DNA from: Psychrobacter sp. UBA3480
Lineage (GTDB): Bacteria > Pseudomonadota > Gammaproteobacteria > Pseudomonadales > Moraxellaceae
Assembly: GCF_002377945.1 (NCBI RefSeq)
Contig: NZ_DFQV01000002.1
Location: forward strand, 41,498 to 105,497
Length of the DNA stretch: 64,000 bases
Reading direction: 5' to 3'
A model generated the notes under the pieces. That model had not been told where the DNA came from, searched no databases, and saw only the letters and a program-made list of their open reading frames with translations. Shown piece by piece: positions 33,840 through 40,850 of this stretch (its first letter is position 1; each line of letters opens with the position of its first letter). Both the position numbers and the translations under genes were made by a program.

Positions 33840-34081
33840 GCAAACGCATGTCCATGGGAGATAACTTTGAAACAAGGCTTAGTGCATTACGTCACATAGC
33901 TAACAGTCATCCAAAGTGGGTTGGGCGTACAGAGCTATCAAAAACATTAAAAGGAACGGTTAGAACGCATCAGAGGACGTTACAGGAATTGGTTGAACTG
34001 GGTTATTTGGAATGTGATAGGTGCAATCCAGCAGGGTATAGATTGGTCAAAGGCAAGTTTAAGGAGTTTCAGGGGTTATGA
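33836..34081 (+). CDS. Small winged-helix-like DNA-binding protein
   Basis: An 81-residue protein with a winged-helix pattern: RLSALRHIANSHPKWVGRTELSKTL, read as an N-terminal helix then recognition, followed by HQRTLQELVELGYLECDRCNPAGYRLVKG. That resembles an HTH-wing in which the RTHQRTLQEL helix would read DNA. It overlaps the replication gene and the RuvC-like gene by 4 bp each (ATGA). A role in replication or transcription timing is likely but not proven. Confidence 0.6.
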   Translation: MSKRMSMGDNFETRLSALRHIANSHPKWVGRTELSKTLKGTVRTHQRTLQELVELGYLECDRCNPAGYRLVKGKFKEFQGL

Positions 34082-34491
34082 GTATAGCGAAAATTGGAAT
34101 CGACACAGGCATTAATACTGGCATAGCTGTTTGGCAAGACGGAAAGCTGCAATCTGTGGAGTCAATGACCATCACGCAAGCCATGAGAAAGATATTAACT
34201 GCTTATCCATACCAGCACACCAAGCTCTACATTGAGGATGCAAGGTTATGGGTTGGCTTCCACGGTAAGACCAAACAGTCTGAAGCTAAGCGCCAAGGCG
34301 CAGGAAGCGTCAAGCGCGATGCAAAGATTTGGGAAGATTGGTGTAAAGAGCATGATTATGAGGTGGTATTCGTTAAGCCAAGAGGTAAGGGGCTCAAAAA
34401 GTCTGCAAAGGATTTTAAACGCATTACAGGTTGGGCAGGTAGAACGAATGGGCACGCAAGGGATGCAGCCATGATTGTGTATGGCAGATAA
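34078..34491 (+). CDS. RuvC-like Holliday-junction resolvase (phage type)
   Basis: A 137-residue RNase-H-fold nuclease. The first strand IGIDTGINTGIAVW carries Asp9. LYIEDARLW carries Glu53 and Asp54. The C-terminal NGHARDAAMIV carries Asp129, completing a four-acidic-residue active site. A basic stretch (KTKQSEAKRQGAGSVKR) probably contacts DNA. It sits in the place where lambdoid phages encode RusA or another resolvase, and would process branched replication intermediates before packaging. Confidence 0.65.
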   Translation: MSIAKIGIDTGINTGIAVWQDGKLQSVESMTITQAMRKILTAYPYQHTKLYIEDARLWVGFHGKTKQSEAKRQGAGSVKRDAKIWEDWCKEHDYEVVFVKPRGKGLKKSAKDFKRITGWAGRTNGHARDAAMIVYGR

Positions 34492-34543
34492 CGCAGTATG
34501 AAAAAGTATATCGATGTTTATAAATGTTTATTGAGGATTCCAA

Positions 34544-35122
34544 ATGAGCAACTTACTAGCTAGTAGATTTGCAACGAGTGATCGCCTAGCAATTCATGAT
34601 ATGGAGTGGCTGCAGCAAGGTATGGGCGTCAAGACAGTTAAGTTTGATGTTGGCGTTGGTGGGTTGCCTCCTGAAGTGAACTGGGAAGATAAGGCAGCAG
34701 CTATCGCTATGATTGATAATGAGCCAGCCAGATCTCTTGCAAGTATTTTAATATGGAGCACTGATACTAATTGGGATTGGTCACGTCACTTTGATACAGT
34801 GACCTGTCATTTAGCAGAAAATATGATACAACGTTGTAATGGAGACGGCCGGAAAGGTCCAAGGGCATGTAAACATACTTTGTCTGAGCTAGCCCAACTA
34901 ATGGCGCGAATGGTGTTATATTTCGAGTTATACGAACTTTGGGATATTTATACAGTTAAAGGGCGATTAAAATTCAGCAGTATAGAAGTTAATAGTAGCA
35001 CCTATACGAACATATGGTTGACTTATCAACGTCACATGATAGATGACTTGGTTAGTATGGTTAACAAGATTGATTGTTCAATTGCTCGTTACCGTAAAAA
35101 TCTAAATTTTGAGAATAGTTAA
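34544..35122 (+). CDS. Unknown protein in the position of the late antiterminator (Q-like)
   Basis: A 192-residue protein of mixed helix and strand with many Trp (ISLIWSTDTNWDWSRHF-like ILIWSTDTNWDWSRHF) and a CNGDGRKGPRACKHTLSELAQLM segment containing two Cys. No family is recognised. The place after the RuvC-like gene and before the late genes is where lambdoid phages encode Q or a comparable late activator. That is the only basis for a regulatory role. AGGATT lies upstream of the ATG. The region to its right holds a possible terminator. Confidence 0.5.
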   Translation: MSNLLASRFATSDRLAIHDMEWLQQGMGVKTVKFDVGVGGLPPEVNWEDKAAAIAMIDNEPARSLASILIWSTDTNWDWSRHFDTVTCHLAENMIQRCNGDGRKGPRACKHTLSELAQLMARMVLYFELYELWDIYTVKGRLKFSSIEVNSSTYTNIWLTYQRHMIDDLVSMVNKIDCSIARYRKNLNFENS

Positions 35123-35241
35123 TAGCGCGACACTAAATGTCGTGTATAATTATCGATTACAACATAGTCATGACTATATATTGCATTTATAGCTATATAC
35201 GCCCATTATATAGCTATAAACTAAATTGATGTTTAATTAGT

Positions 35242-35274
35242 CTATGGACTTTTATATAAATCCATAGGTTTTCT
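35242..35274 (+). terminator. Possible terminator before the Panacea pair
   Basis: CTATGGA (35242-35248) pairs with TCCATAG (35261-35267), followed by GTTTTCTT. The U-tract is imperfect. The 176-bp region it belongs to also has TATAGCTATA inverted repeats. Confidence 0.5.
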
Positions 35275-35298
35275 TGTCTCTAAAATAAGGAGTAGGTT

Positions 35299-35772
35299 AT
35301 GGTTAGCGCTATTTCGGTTGCCAACGAATTTATTCGTTTAGGGAAAGAAGAAGAGAACTTTTTCACTCCGATGCAACTCTTGAAATTAGTATATATTGCT
35401 CACGGGTGGATGCTTGGTTTCTTCAATAAACCTCTAATTAATGAAGAGGTTGAGGCATGGAAATACGGGCCGGTTATTCCAGAGCTTTATCAAAAAGTGA
35501 AAAGCTATGGCAAAGATAAAATTAAGAGCGAAGTGAGTTCTTGGTCTGTTTTTACTCATACTCCATTAAGTGAAGAAGAAAAAAGTGTCATTCATTTTGT
35601 ATACAAAAAGTATGGAAAGCTAGATGGCATTCGGTTATCAATGATAACTCACCAAAAGAATACGCCTTGGTCGGATATCTTTACCCATGAAGGGTGGGGA
35701 GATGTAATCCCTAATGGTTTGATAAGGGATCATTATGCTCATTTAACTAATAAAGTATTAGCTAGCCAATGA
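35299..35772 (+). CDS. Panacea-domain (DUF4065/SocA-type) antitoxin
   Basis: A 157-residue protein with the full Panacea pattern: VANEFIRLGKEE, then FTPMQLLKLVYIAHGWMLGF, then EAWKYGPVIPELYQKVKSYG and LDGIRLSMITHQKNTPW. Panacea domains are very versatile antitoxins that neutralise many unrelated toxins. It stands directly before a membrane-protein gene whose start overlaps its stop by 4 bp, the arrangement of a two-gene toxin-antitoxin unit. AAGGAG is upstream of the ATG. A phage-defence role is likely for a prophage-borne unit. Confidence 0.8.
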   Translation: MVSAISVANEFIRLGKEEENFFTPMQLLKLVYIAHGWMLGFFNKPLINEEVEAWKYGPVIPELYQKVKSYGKDKIKSEVSSWSVFTHTPLSEEEKSVIHFVYKKYGKLDGIRLSMITHQKNTPWSDIFTHEGWGDVIPNGLIRDHYAHLTNKVLASQ

Positions 35773-36206
35773 GAGTGAGTGAAGAAAATCAGGTAGGTAT
35801 ACCGACTATTACCGTCGCTCGCATTAACGAGCTGGCGGATGACTCAAGCTCTGCCTCAATTGATTTAGATATTGATGAAAATGTTTCTAGTTCAAACGAA
35901 CAATCTTCATACTGGGCAGAACAAGAGGAAAACTTACTTAGCAAAAAAGATTTAGATAAGGTTAGTAGAGACAATCAACACAAGCGTGATGAAGATTGGA
36001 GAACTAAGTTTGATTCTACTTTCAAACGCTTATTTACACTCCTTGCGTTTCTATTTGCTTTTATGGTTACTGCATTAGTTCTGCACTGGATTATACCTGA
36101 ATCATGGCAATGGTTATCAGAAAGCCAAGCAGGTCGTCTAGAGACGGTAGTGCTAGCTGTATTGGTCTCTAAGGCTGCGACAGTAATGCAAGCTAAAATT
36201 CAATAA
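35769..36206 (+). CDS. Membrane protein coupled to the Panacea antitoxin (candidate toxin)
   Basis: A 145-residue protein. The N-terminal 75 residues are acidic and soluble (DDSSSASIDLDIDENVSSSNE). A basic linker (NQHKRDEDWRTKFDSTFKR) is followed by a hydrophobic helix LFTLLAFLFAFMVTALVLHW and a second amphipathic stretch (VVLAVLVSKAATVM). Panacea-linked toxins include membrane-active ones, so this is the best toxin candidate. Its start overlaps the antitoxin stop (ATGA). No known toxin motif is recognised, so function is an inference from the pairing. Confidence 0.6.
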   Translation: MRVSEENQVGIPTITVARINELADDSSSASIDLDIDENVSSSNEQSSYWAEQEENLLSKKDLDKVSRDNQHKRDEDWRTKFDSTFKRLFTLLAFLFAFMVTALVLHWIIPESWQWLSESQAGRLETVVLAVLVSKAATVMQAKIQ

Positions 36207-36290
36207 AATGACAATTAGCTTGACCTATGCCGCCTAATCGGGTAGTATTTTGCCATAATGGCGTAATTTTTAGATAAAGCCAATCGATTC

Positions 36291-36322
36291 AAGCGTTTAG
36301 TTAATTCTAAGCGCTTTTTTTA
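36291..36322 (+). terminator. Intrinsic terminator after the Panacea pair
   Basis: AAGCGTTTAG pairs with CTAAGCGCTT (one U-G) around TTAATT, followed by a T-run. A smaller palindrome GCCATAATGGC lies at about 36252-36262. Confidence 0.75.
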
Positions 36323-36425
36323 TGTTGTTTTTTGCCTATCAGAATAATTTAATTCTTCTAAAACAATACGTTGCATCTTCTTTAGATCTGATCTATGCTA
36401 TCCCTATACAGATAGGGAGATATTG

Positions 36426-36716
36426 ATGAATAGTATTCAGAGATTTAATTTTGACATATTTTTTACTAAAACTTTGTTCTTTATCTTGCTAATTGTTTTG
36501 CCAGGCTTAATACCTATTATGACCTATTCAAATGGTAAAACAACTGTATACATGGCTTTCGCTGCGCTTTCGTGGTCTATTTTAGGATCTCTGTACTGGA
36601 TAGCTAGTGAAACTAACAATTTTAATAGTCGTATTAAAAACGTACAGCTGCATTTAGTAGGTATTGTTCTTTTGTTATCAATTATTTTACAGTTGATTTG
36701 GCACTTTACGTCTTAG
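36426..36716 (+). CDS. Three-helix small membrane protein
   Basis: A 96-residue protein from ATG 36426 with GGGAGA upstream (an in-frame TTG at 36423 rejected). Three hydrophobic helices are visible: TLFFILLIVLPGLIPIM, MAFAALSWSILGSLYWIA and LVGIVLLLSIILQLIWHF. The size and topology allow holin-like or superinfection-exclusion roles, but no motif supports either. It lies between terminators, so it is independently transcribed. Confidence 0.55.
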   Translation: MNSIQRFNFDIFFTKTLFFILLIVLPGLIPIMTYSNGKTTVYMAFAALSWSILGSLYWIASETNNFNSRIKNVQLHLVGIVLLLSIILQLIWHFTS

Positions 36717-36748
36717 CTTTTTAATTTAAAAAGTATTTTTTTTATAGA

Positions 36749-36773
36749 AACCACCTATTGAGGTGGTTTTTTT
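36749..36773 (+). terminator. Intrinsic terminator
   Basis: AACCACCT pairs with AGGTGGTT around ATTG, followed by T-run. After the U-tract comes ACGTCCAAAATTTAG, one of the recurring module tails in this prophage. Confidence 0.8.
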
Positions 36774-36802
36774 ACGTCCAAAATTTAGCAGGGATGCTAA
36801 CT

Positions 36803-36961
36803 ATGTGTGATCTAACTAACCAGCAAGCCTATGATTATTATCATGAGGTGAAAGAGTCGTGCGCTAAGAGTTATTGGCTACAGTTTCTAAAGGATCGAGC
36901 CAATAGAGGCGTAGTAGGCGCTCAAGGTTTCGTAGATAAGATTGAGTTTTATGCTAGTTAA
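36803..36961 (+). CDS. Small hypothetical phage protein
   Basis: A 52-residue protein starting MCDLTNQQAYDYYHEVKE. A frame extends back to a TTG at 36758 inside the terminator, which cannot be the start. AGCAGGGA at 36787-36794 is correctly placed for ATG 36803. Sequence is helical and mixed-charge with no recognised motif. It converges with a leftward gene 1 bp away. Confidence 0.5.
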   Translation: MCDLTNQQAYDYYHEVKESCAKSYWLQFLKDRANRGVVGAQGFVDKIEFYAS

Positions 36962-36962
36962 T

Positions 36963-37259
36963 TTATCTAATAGAGTTTTTGGAGTTAGAGGCTTTAGTCA
37001 TCAGTTCAGTTAACTCTTGAGCATATGTATTAGCTTCTTTCAGAGAAGGAAAAATAGTTCTGCACTTTATAGATCTAGCTGAATCTAATAAATTTATAGT
37101 TACTTCACAGTTACCTTCCAAATCGTTGTTCGATCCTGATGAGATAGAAATTTCTTCAGGTAGACAACTTTCGTATTTATTAACTTTATCGATAGCGAAA
37201 ACGTTATAATTTTCATCGATTCTAATGTCATCAAAATAATTTTTTTCAATAGGTAGCAT
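36963..37259 (-). CDS. Small hypothetical acidic protein
   Basis: A 98-residue acidic protein with an N-terminal beta-like part (NYNVFAIDKVNKYES) and a C-terminal helix (EANTYAQELTELMTK). No family is recognised. It is the only leftward gene between the early and late rightward genes. A GAGAG site lies upstream. It may be a moron, as the nearby DUF6173-like gene is also leftward. Confidence 0.5.
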   Translation of the reverse strand: MLPIEKNYFDDIRIDENYNVFAIDKVNKYESCLPEEISISSGSNNDLEGNCEVTINLLDSARSIKCRTIFPSLKEANTYAQELTELMTKASNSKNSIR

Positions 37260-37588
37260 GATTATGACTCTCGGTTAGTTAGTTCATTGAGAATACTACC
37301 TTGTAGTTACAATAAAGTCTATTTTGGATAAAATTAAGCTACTTGATAAGTGTCACCATTAGTAGTAATTTAACTGCATACGAATCTGTAATTTGAGATT
37401 TGTAAAAATTTTCCTTGACGAAAATTATAATCTTTCTTGTTTTTTGTGTAATACCCTCGAGTTACTTACCGTTAGTATGGGCTTGTATTAGTAACATGTT
37501 AGTGGTTGAGTCTGTGTATAACAAAATGAAAGCCCGTAGTAATAGGGTAATCGTATTGCCAAAGCTTAAAACAAACAGGAGTAAATGT

Positions 37589-37693
37589 ATGAAGCAACTA
37601 TTAAGGGTCTACGGTGGGATTGCAGAGTTCTGGGGGTTACCGCTAAGATTAGATTATGATGACGTCTTTACACCAGGAGGAGAACCTGCTTAA
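37589..37693 (+). CDS. Short possible peptide gene
   Basis: A 34-residue frame with a good AGGAG site 7 bp before the ATG (37589). It has a hydrophobic start and an acidic/Gly-Pro end (DYDDVFTPGGEPA). A longer frame opens from TTG 37415, but only the short form has an RBS. No family is recognised, and it may be spurious. Confidence 0.35.
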   Translation: MKQLLRVYGGIAEFWGLPLRLDYDDVFTPGGEPA

Positions 37694-37730
37694 GGTCGTA
37701 CCTTAGACTCCCACCAAATATCAGTAGTTA

Positions 37731-37756
37731 AAACCGTCTGCAATAGGGCGGTTTTT
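37731..37756 (+). terminator. Intrinsic terminator
   Basis: AAACCG pairs with CGGTTT around a 12-nt loop, followed by a T-run. The tail TTATTGTTCAAAATAAG resembles the recurring module, but has no mini-ORF. Confidence 0.7.
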
Positions 37757-37771
37757 TATTGTTCAAAATAA

Positions 37772-37848
37772 GTGCTTATAACTTAGTTTGTCAGAACGTA
37801 GGACTTATAATTCTCAAGTCGCAGGTTCAAATACTGCCGTCTCGTAGA
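37772..37848 (+). pseudogene. tRNA-Ile(TAT)-like relic
   Basis: The sequence aligns with a whole tRNA. The D-arm region reads TAACTTAGTTTGTCAGAACG, the anticodon stem-loop TAGGACTTATAATTCTC with anticodon TAT, and the T-arm GCAGGTTCAAATACTGC. The acceptor ends (GTGCTTA and CGTCTCG) do not pair, and the D-stem has mismatches. It is therefore probably a decayed phage tRNA for the rare ATA codon. It may instead be a spurious match. Confidence 0.4.
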
Positions 37849-38044
37849 GGTTTACATGTAGTGAAGCAAAGGTTTTGACATGCCCCTAAATACAAGCGCT
37901 CATGTACTACCTATCAGATTTAGCCACTGGTAGCACATGCTATAGAGAAACCCGCGAGCAGATGGCAACTGCAATATACGATGAGTTATCAACCACCATA
38001 TTATTTGCATGTGATGAGGATGCTAGTTGATGACGTACTATTTA

Positions 38045-38455
38045 CTAAGTATGGATGAAACCAATAGGTGTACGTTCTTCATCAGGATGTTGTTTCATAA
38101 CAGCTTGTAGTAAAAAATTCAGTTGATTGCAATGTTGGATTAGTCGGGTAAGCCCTCCATCGGTAGTTGTTCCATGAAAGATAATAAGCGATGGTTCGTT
38201 AAATTCTATCGAGTCAACGTAGAAAGTGATAGAGCTACCAAACGAGGCAGCCATAACCATTACTTCTTGTTCTTCATTAAGACTAGATTCGAATTCTCTA
38301 ACATGACGCTCTAAAGATTCTCTAATTTTAATAACAGGGTTTTTATCTTTTCTTGCTTCTTCTATAGCTTTAGCATTCAATCTATCCATTTTGTCAGTCA
38401 AATCTCTGAGTGGATCAATCATTTTGATTGGACCAGTTAATCCGTAGTCGATCAT
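38045..38455 (-). CDS. DUF6173-like protein
   Basis: A 136-residue soluble protein. The C-terminal half has the DUF6173 pattern: FEPSLIIFHGTTTDGGLT-like EPSLIIFHGTTTDGG, LIQHCNQLNFLLQAV and ERTPIGF. The domain is common in phages and mobile elements; its function is not known. The start ATG is at the right end (38455), with AGGTAA upstream on the - strand. It lies between the accessory region and the packaging genes, and is leftward while its neighbours are rightward. Confidence 0.6.
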   Translation of the reverse strand: MIDYGLTGPIKMIDPLRDLTDKMDRLNAKAIEEARKDKNPVIKIRESLERHVREFESSLNEEQEVMVMAASFGSSITFYVDSIEFNEPSLIIFHGTTTDGGLTRLIQHCNQLNFLLQAVMKQHPDEERTPIGFIHT

Positions 38456-38525
38456 AGGGTTACCTTTTAGGTGATAAATTAGGCGTACATCTTATAGCGA
38501 ATATGTAAGAAAATGGAAGGAATAT

Positions 38526-39092
38526 ATGCCACAACAAAGACCAATGCCACCAACAAATGATTTACGCCCACTAATGGCTGCACCTGAGATACATGAGTGG
38601 CTGCACGCAACCATACTTAACCCTGATCATGAATGGTTTAACGAAGACCATAGACACCTAATGGAATACTCAGTAACTGAAATAGCATTTATGTGGGCCC
38701 AAGGTGAATACGTTAAAGCTGGCAAACAAGTATTAGGCCAGTGCGAAAAAGTAATGATGATGGTTGGGGGTTGGAAGAAGACACGTCAGGAAATGTGGTT
38801 TGAAGACACGTTGGGTGATGTGCCTGAGTATTTGGTCACGCTTGATGCTAATTATTGCCGCGATTGTACAGACGCTGAGTTTGCCACACTGGTTGAGCAT
38901 AAGATTTACCATATGAGGCATAAGCCGGATATGTTTGGTGACCCATCATTTAAAGCTGACGGCAGACCACAACTTGAGTTGATTACTCATGACGTTGAAG
39001 AGTTCTTTGGTGTGGTCAGGAGATATGGCGGCGATGAAGCGGTTAGACGAATGGCTGAGTTGCAAGATTGTGGGCCGCAAATAAAATACTGA
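38526..39092 (+). CDS. Putative phage metallopeptidase-like protein
   Basis: A 188-residue protein. The motif TLVEHKIYHMRHKPDMFG resembles the zinc-binding helix of phage putative metallopeptidases (normally EH..YH), preceded by DANYCRDCTDAEF. Glu/His positions for zinc are retained, though a full HExxH is absent. Aromatic and acidic stretches follow. It is the first gene of the packaging operon, as in several Moraxellaceae-type prophages. Role in head assembly or regulation is unproven. Confidence 0.55.
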   Translation: MPQQRPMPPTNDLRPLMAAPEIHEWLHATILNPDHEWFNEDHRHLMEYSVTEIAFMWAQGEYVKAGKQVLGQCEKVMMMVGGWKKTRQEMWFEDTLGDVPEYLVTLDANYCRDCTDAEFATLVEHKIYHMRHKPDMFGDPSFKADGRPQLELITHDVEEFFGVVRRYGGDEAVRRMAELQDCGPQIKY

Positions 39093-39124
39093 TTACCTTT
39101 ACCTAGCGATACGAGAGAGCATTT

Positions 39125-39598
39125 ATGGCGACCCTTAACAATAAGGTTAAGGCCTTTATTGTACAAGGGCTTGCTACCTATATGACACCTACAGAAGTAG
39201 TGGAGGCCGTCAAACAAGAATTTAGTATCGAAATTAAACGGCAACAAGTCTCATGTTACGACCCAAATCTAGCAGCCGGCATTAATTTATCGCAAAAGTG
39301 GAAGGACCTATTCAAGCAATTCCGTGATGATTTTAATAACGATATTCAGGCGATACCGATTGCTAACAAGGCTTATCGATTGAACATGCTTGACCGCATG
39401 GCGCGTGATGCTGAGAAGTCAAAGAATAGGCCATTAGCGGCAAGCTTACTCGAGCAAGCAGCTAAGGACGTGGGCGAGGTCTATACCAATAAACAAAAAG
39501 TCGATAACACATCGAGTGATGGATCAATGGCGACTAAGCCTAATGTTATTCGTTTAGTGGCTCCAAAGGTAGATGAAAATGGGCGAGTTATTAAATGA
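39125..39598 (+). CDS. Terminase small subunit (DUF2280 type)
   Basis: A 157-residue protein. The N-terminal HTH region (TLNNKVKAFIVQGLATYMTPTEVV, read in two parts) and the following KQEFSIEIKRQQVSCYDP match the DUF2280 pattern. The middle RLNMLDRMARDAEKSKN and SLLEQAAKDVGE helices fit oligomerisation. It overlaps the large subunit by 26 bp. It would recognise the packaging site and load TerL. Confidence 0.75.
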   Translation: MATLNNKVKAFIVQGLATYMTPTEVVEAVKQEFSIEIKRQQVSCYDPNLAAGINLSQKWKDLFKQFRDDFNNDIQAIPIANKAYRLNMLDRMARDAEKSKNRPLAASLLEQAAKDVGEVYTNKQKVDNTSSDGSMATKPNVIRLVAPKVDENGRVIK

Positions 39599-40850
39599 AG
39601 GTGATGAGGTTTATGCCGATGTAGTCATACCCGACAAGCTTATACCAGTATTTGAATCTAAGTCTCGCTACAAAGGCGCTTATGGTGGCCGTGGTAGTGC
39701 CAAGACACGAACATTCGCATTGATGACAGCCGTAGAGGGTTATCGACTAGCCGAAGCAGGTGCTAGCGGCATAATCCTATGCGGCCGTGAGTACATGAAC
39801 TCACTTGAAGAATCGTCGCTTGAAGAGATTAAACAGGCGATACGTTCAGTTGATTGGCTTAATGATTACTATGAGATTGGCGAGAAATACGTTCGCACTA
39901 AGAATAGGCGTGTTGCTTACGCCTTTACTGGCCTGCGTCATAACTTAGATAGCATCAAAGGTAAGTCACGCATACTGCTCGCTTGGGTAGATGAAGCTGA
40001 GAACGTCAGTGAAGCTGCATGGCGCAAACTACTACCAACCGTACGTGAAGATGATTCAGAGGTTTGGATAACTTGGAACCCTGAAAACAAGGATAGTGCA
40101 ACAGACAAGCGCTTCAGACAGGTTAAGCACGAGTTCATCGTAGAGATGAATTATAACGACAACCCATTCTTCCCTGATGTGCTTGAGCAAGAGCGACTTA
40201 ATGATCAAGCTAACCTCGACGATGCGACATATCGTTGGATTTGGGAAGGTGCTTATCTCGAAGCGTCAGATGCTCAGATATTTAACGGTAAGTTTATTGT
40301 TAAAGAGTTCGAAAGACACCCAACATGGAATGGGCCATACAACGGCTTAGACTTTGGTTTCTCTACGGATCCAACAGGCGCCACAAACTCATGGGAACAT
40401 GACGGCATACTCTATATCGAATATGAGGCATGCAAGATTGGTCTTGAGATTGACGATACGCCAGACTATTTGAAAGACAATATACCAGGTATAGAAAACT
40501 ACGAGGTAATAGCTGATAACGCTCGGCCTGAATCAATTAGCTACCTGAAGCGTAACGGCATACCGAAAATCAAGGCATGCGTTAAAGGTAAGGGTAGTGT
40601 TGAGGATGGTATTGCTCATCTAAAAGGTTACAAGCAGATTGTCATTCACCCAAGGTGCACGGCAACCGCCAAAGAGTTCAGATTGTACAGCTACAAGACG
40701 GATCGATTAAGCGGTGAGATATTGCCTGATATTAGCGATAAGCATAACCATTTGATTGACTCACTGAGATATGCACATGAGCGCACTATGAAGCGCGGTG
40801 CTAACACTAAACGACATAGAGCCACTGCTGGCAAACGGACGTATAGATGA
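39573..40850 (+). CDS. Terminase large subunit (PBSX type)
   Basis: A 425-residue packaging motor. Walker A GGRGSAKT is at 38-45, Walker B is LLAWVDEAE (catalytic DE), and the C-motif region VWITWNPENK follows. The RNase-H-like nuclease domain starts GLDFGFSTDPTGAT (first Asp), then VIADNARPES and KHNHLIDSLRYA (last Asp). A second in-frame ATG at 39579 is a possible start. It overlaps the portal gene by ATGA. DNA cut type cannot be inferred confidently. Confidence 0.88.
   Translation: MKMGELLNEGDEVYADVVIPDKLIPVFESKSRYKGAYGGRGSAKTRTFALMTAVEGYRLAEAGASGIILCGREYMNSLEESSLEEIKQAIRSVDWLNDYYEIGEKYVRTKNRRVAYAFTGLRHNLDSIKGKSRILLAWVDEAENVSEAAWRKLLPTVREDDSEVWITWNPENKDSATDKRFRQVKHEFIVEMNYNDNPFFPDVLEQERLNDQANLDDATYRWIWEGAYLEASDAQIFNGKFIVKEFERHPTWNGPYNGLDFGFSTDPTGATNSWEHDGILYIEYEACKIGLEIDDTPDYLKDNIPGIENYEVIADNARPESISYLKRNGIPKIKACVKGKGSVEDGIAHLKGYKQIVIHPRCTATAKEFRLYSYKTDRLSGEILPDISDKHNHLIDSLRYAHERTMKRGANTKRHRATAGKRTYR

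Larger units (their letters stand above)
37694..38044. other. Gap holding a terminator and a tRNA-like relic
   Basis: A 351-bp stretch without a protein gene. It contains the terminator at 37731-37756 and the tRNA-like sequence at 37772-37848, both listed. Beyond 37850 nothing was recognised. Confidence 0.5.

Noticed and set aside
36741..36802. Start of the small protein at TTG 36758
   Set aside because: That TTG is inside the terminator stem; the RBS fits ATG 36803.
37415..37588. Longer form of the 34-residue frame at 37589
   Set aside because: It begins with TTG and no ribosome site. AGGAG is located before ATG 37589.
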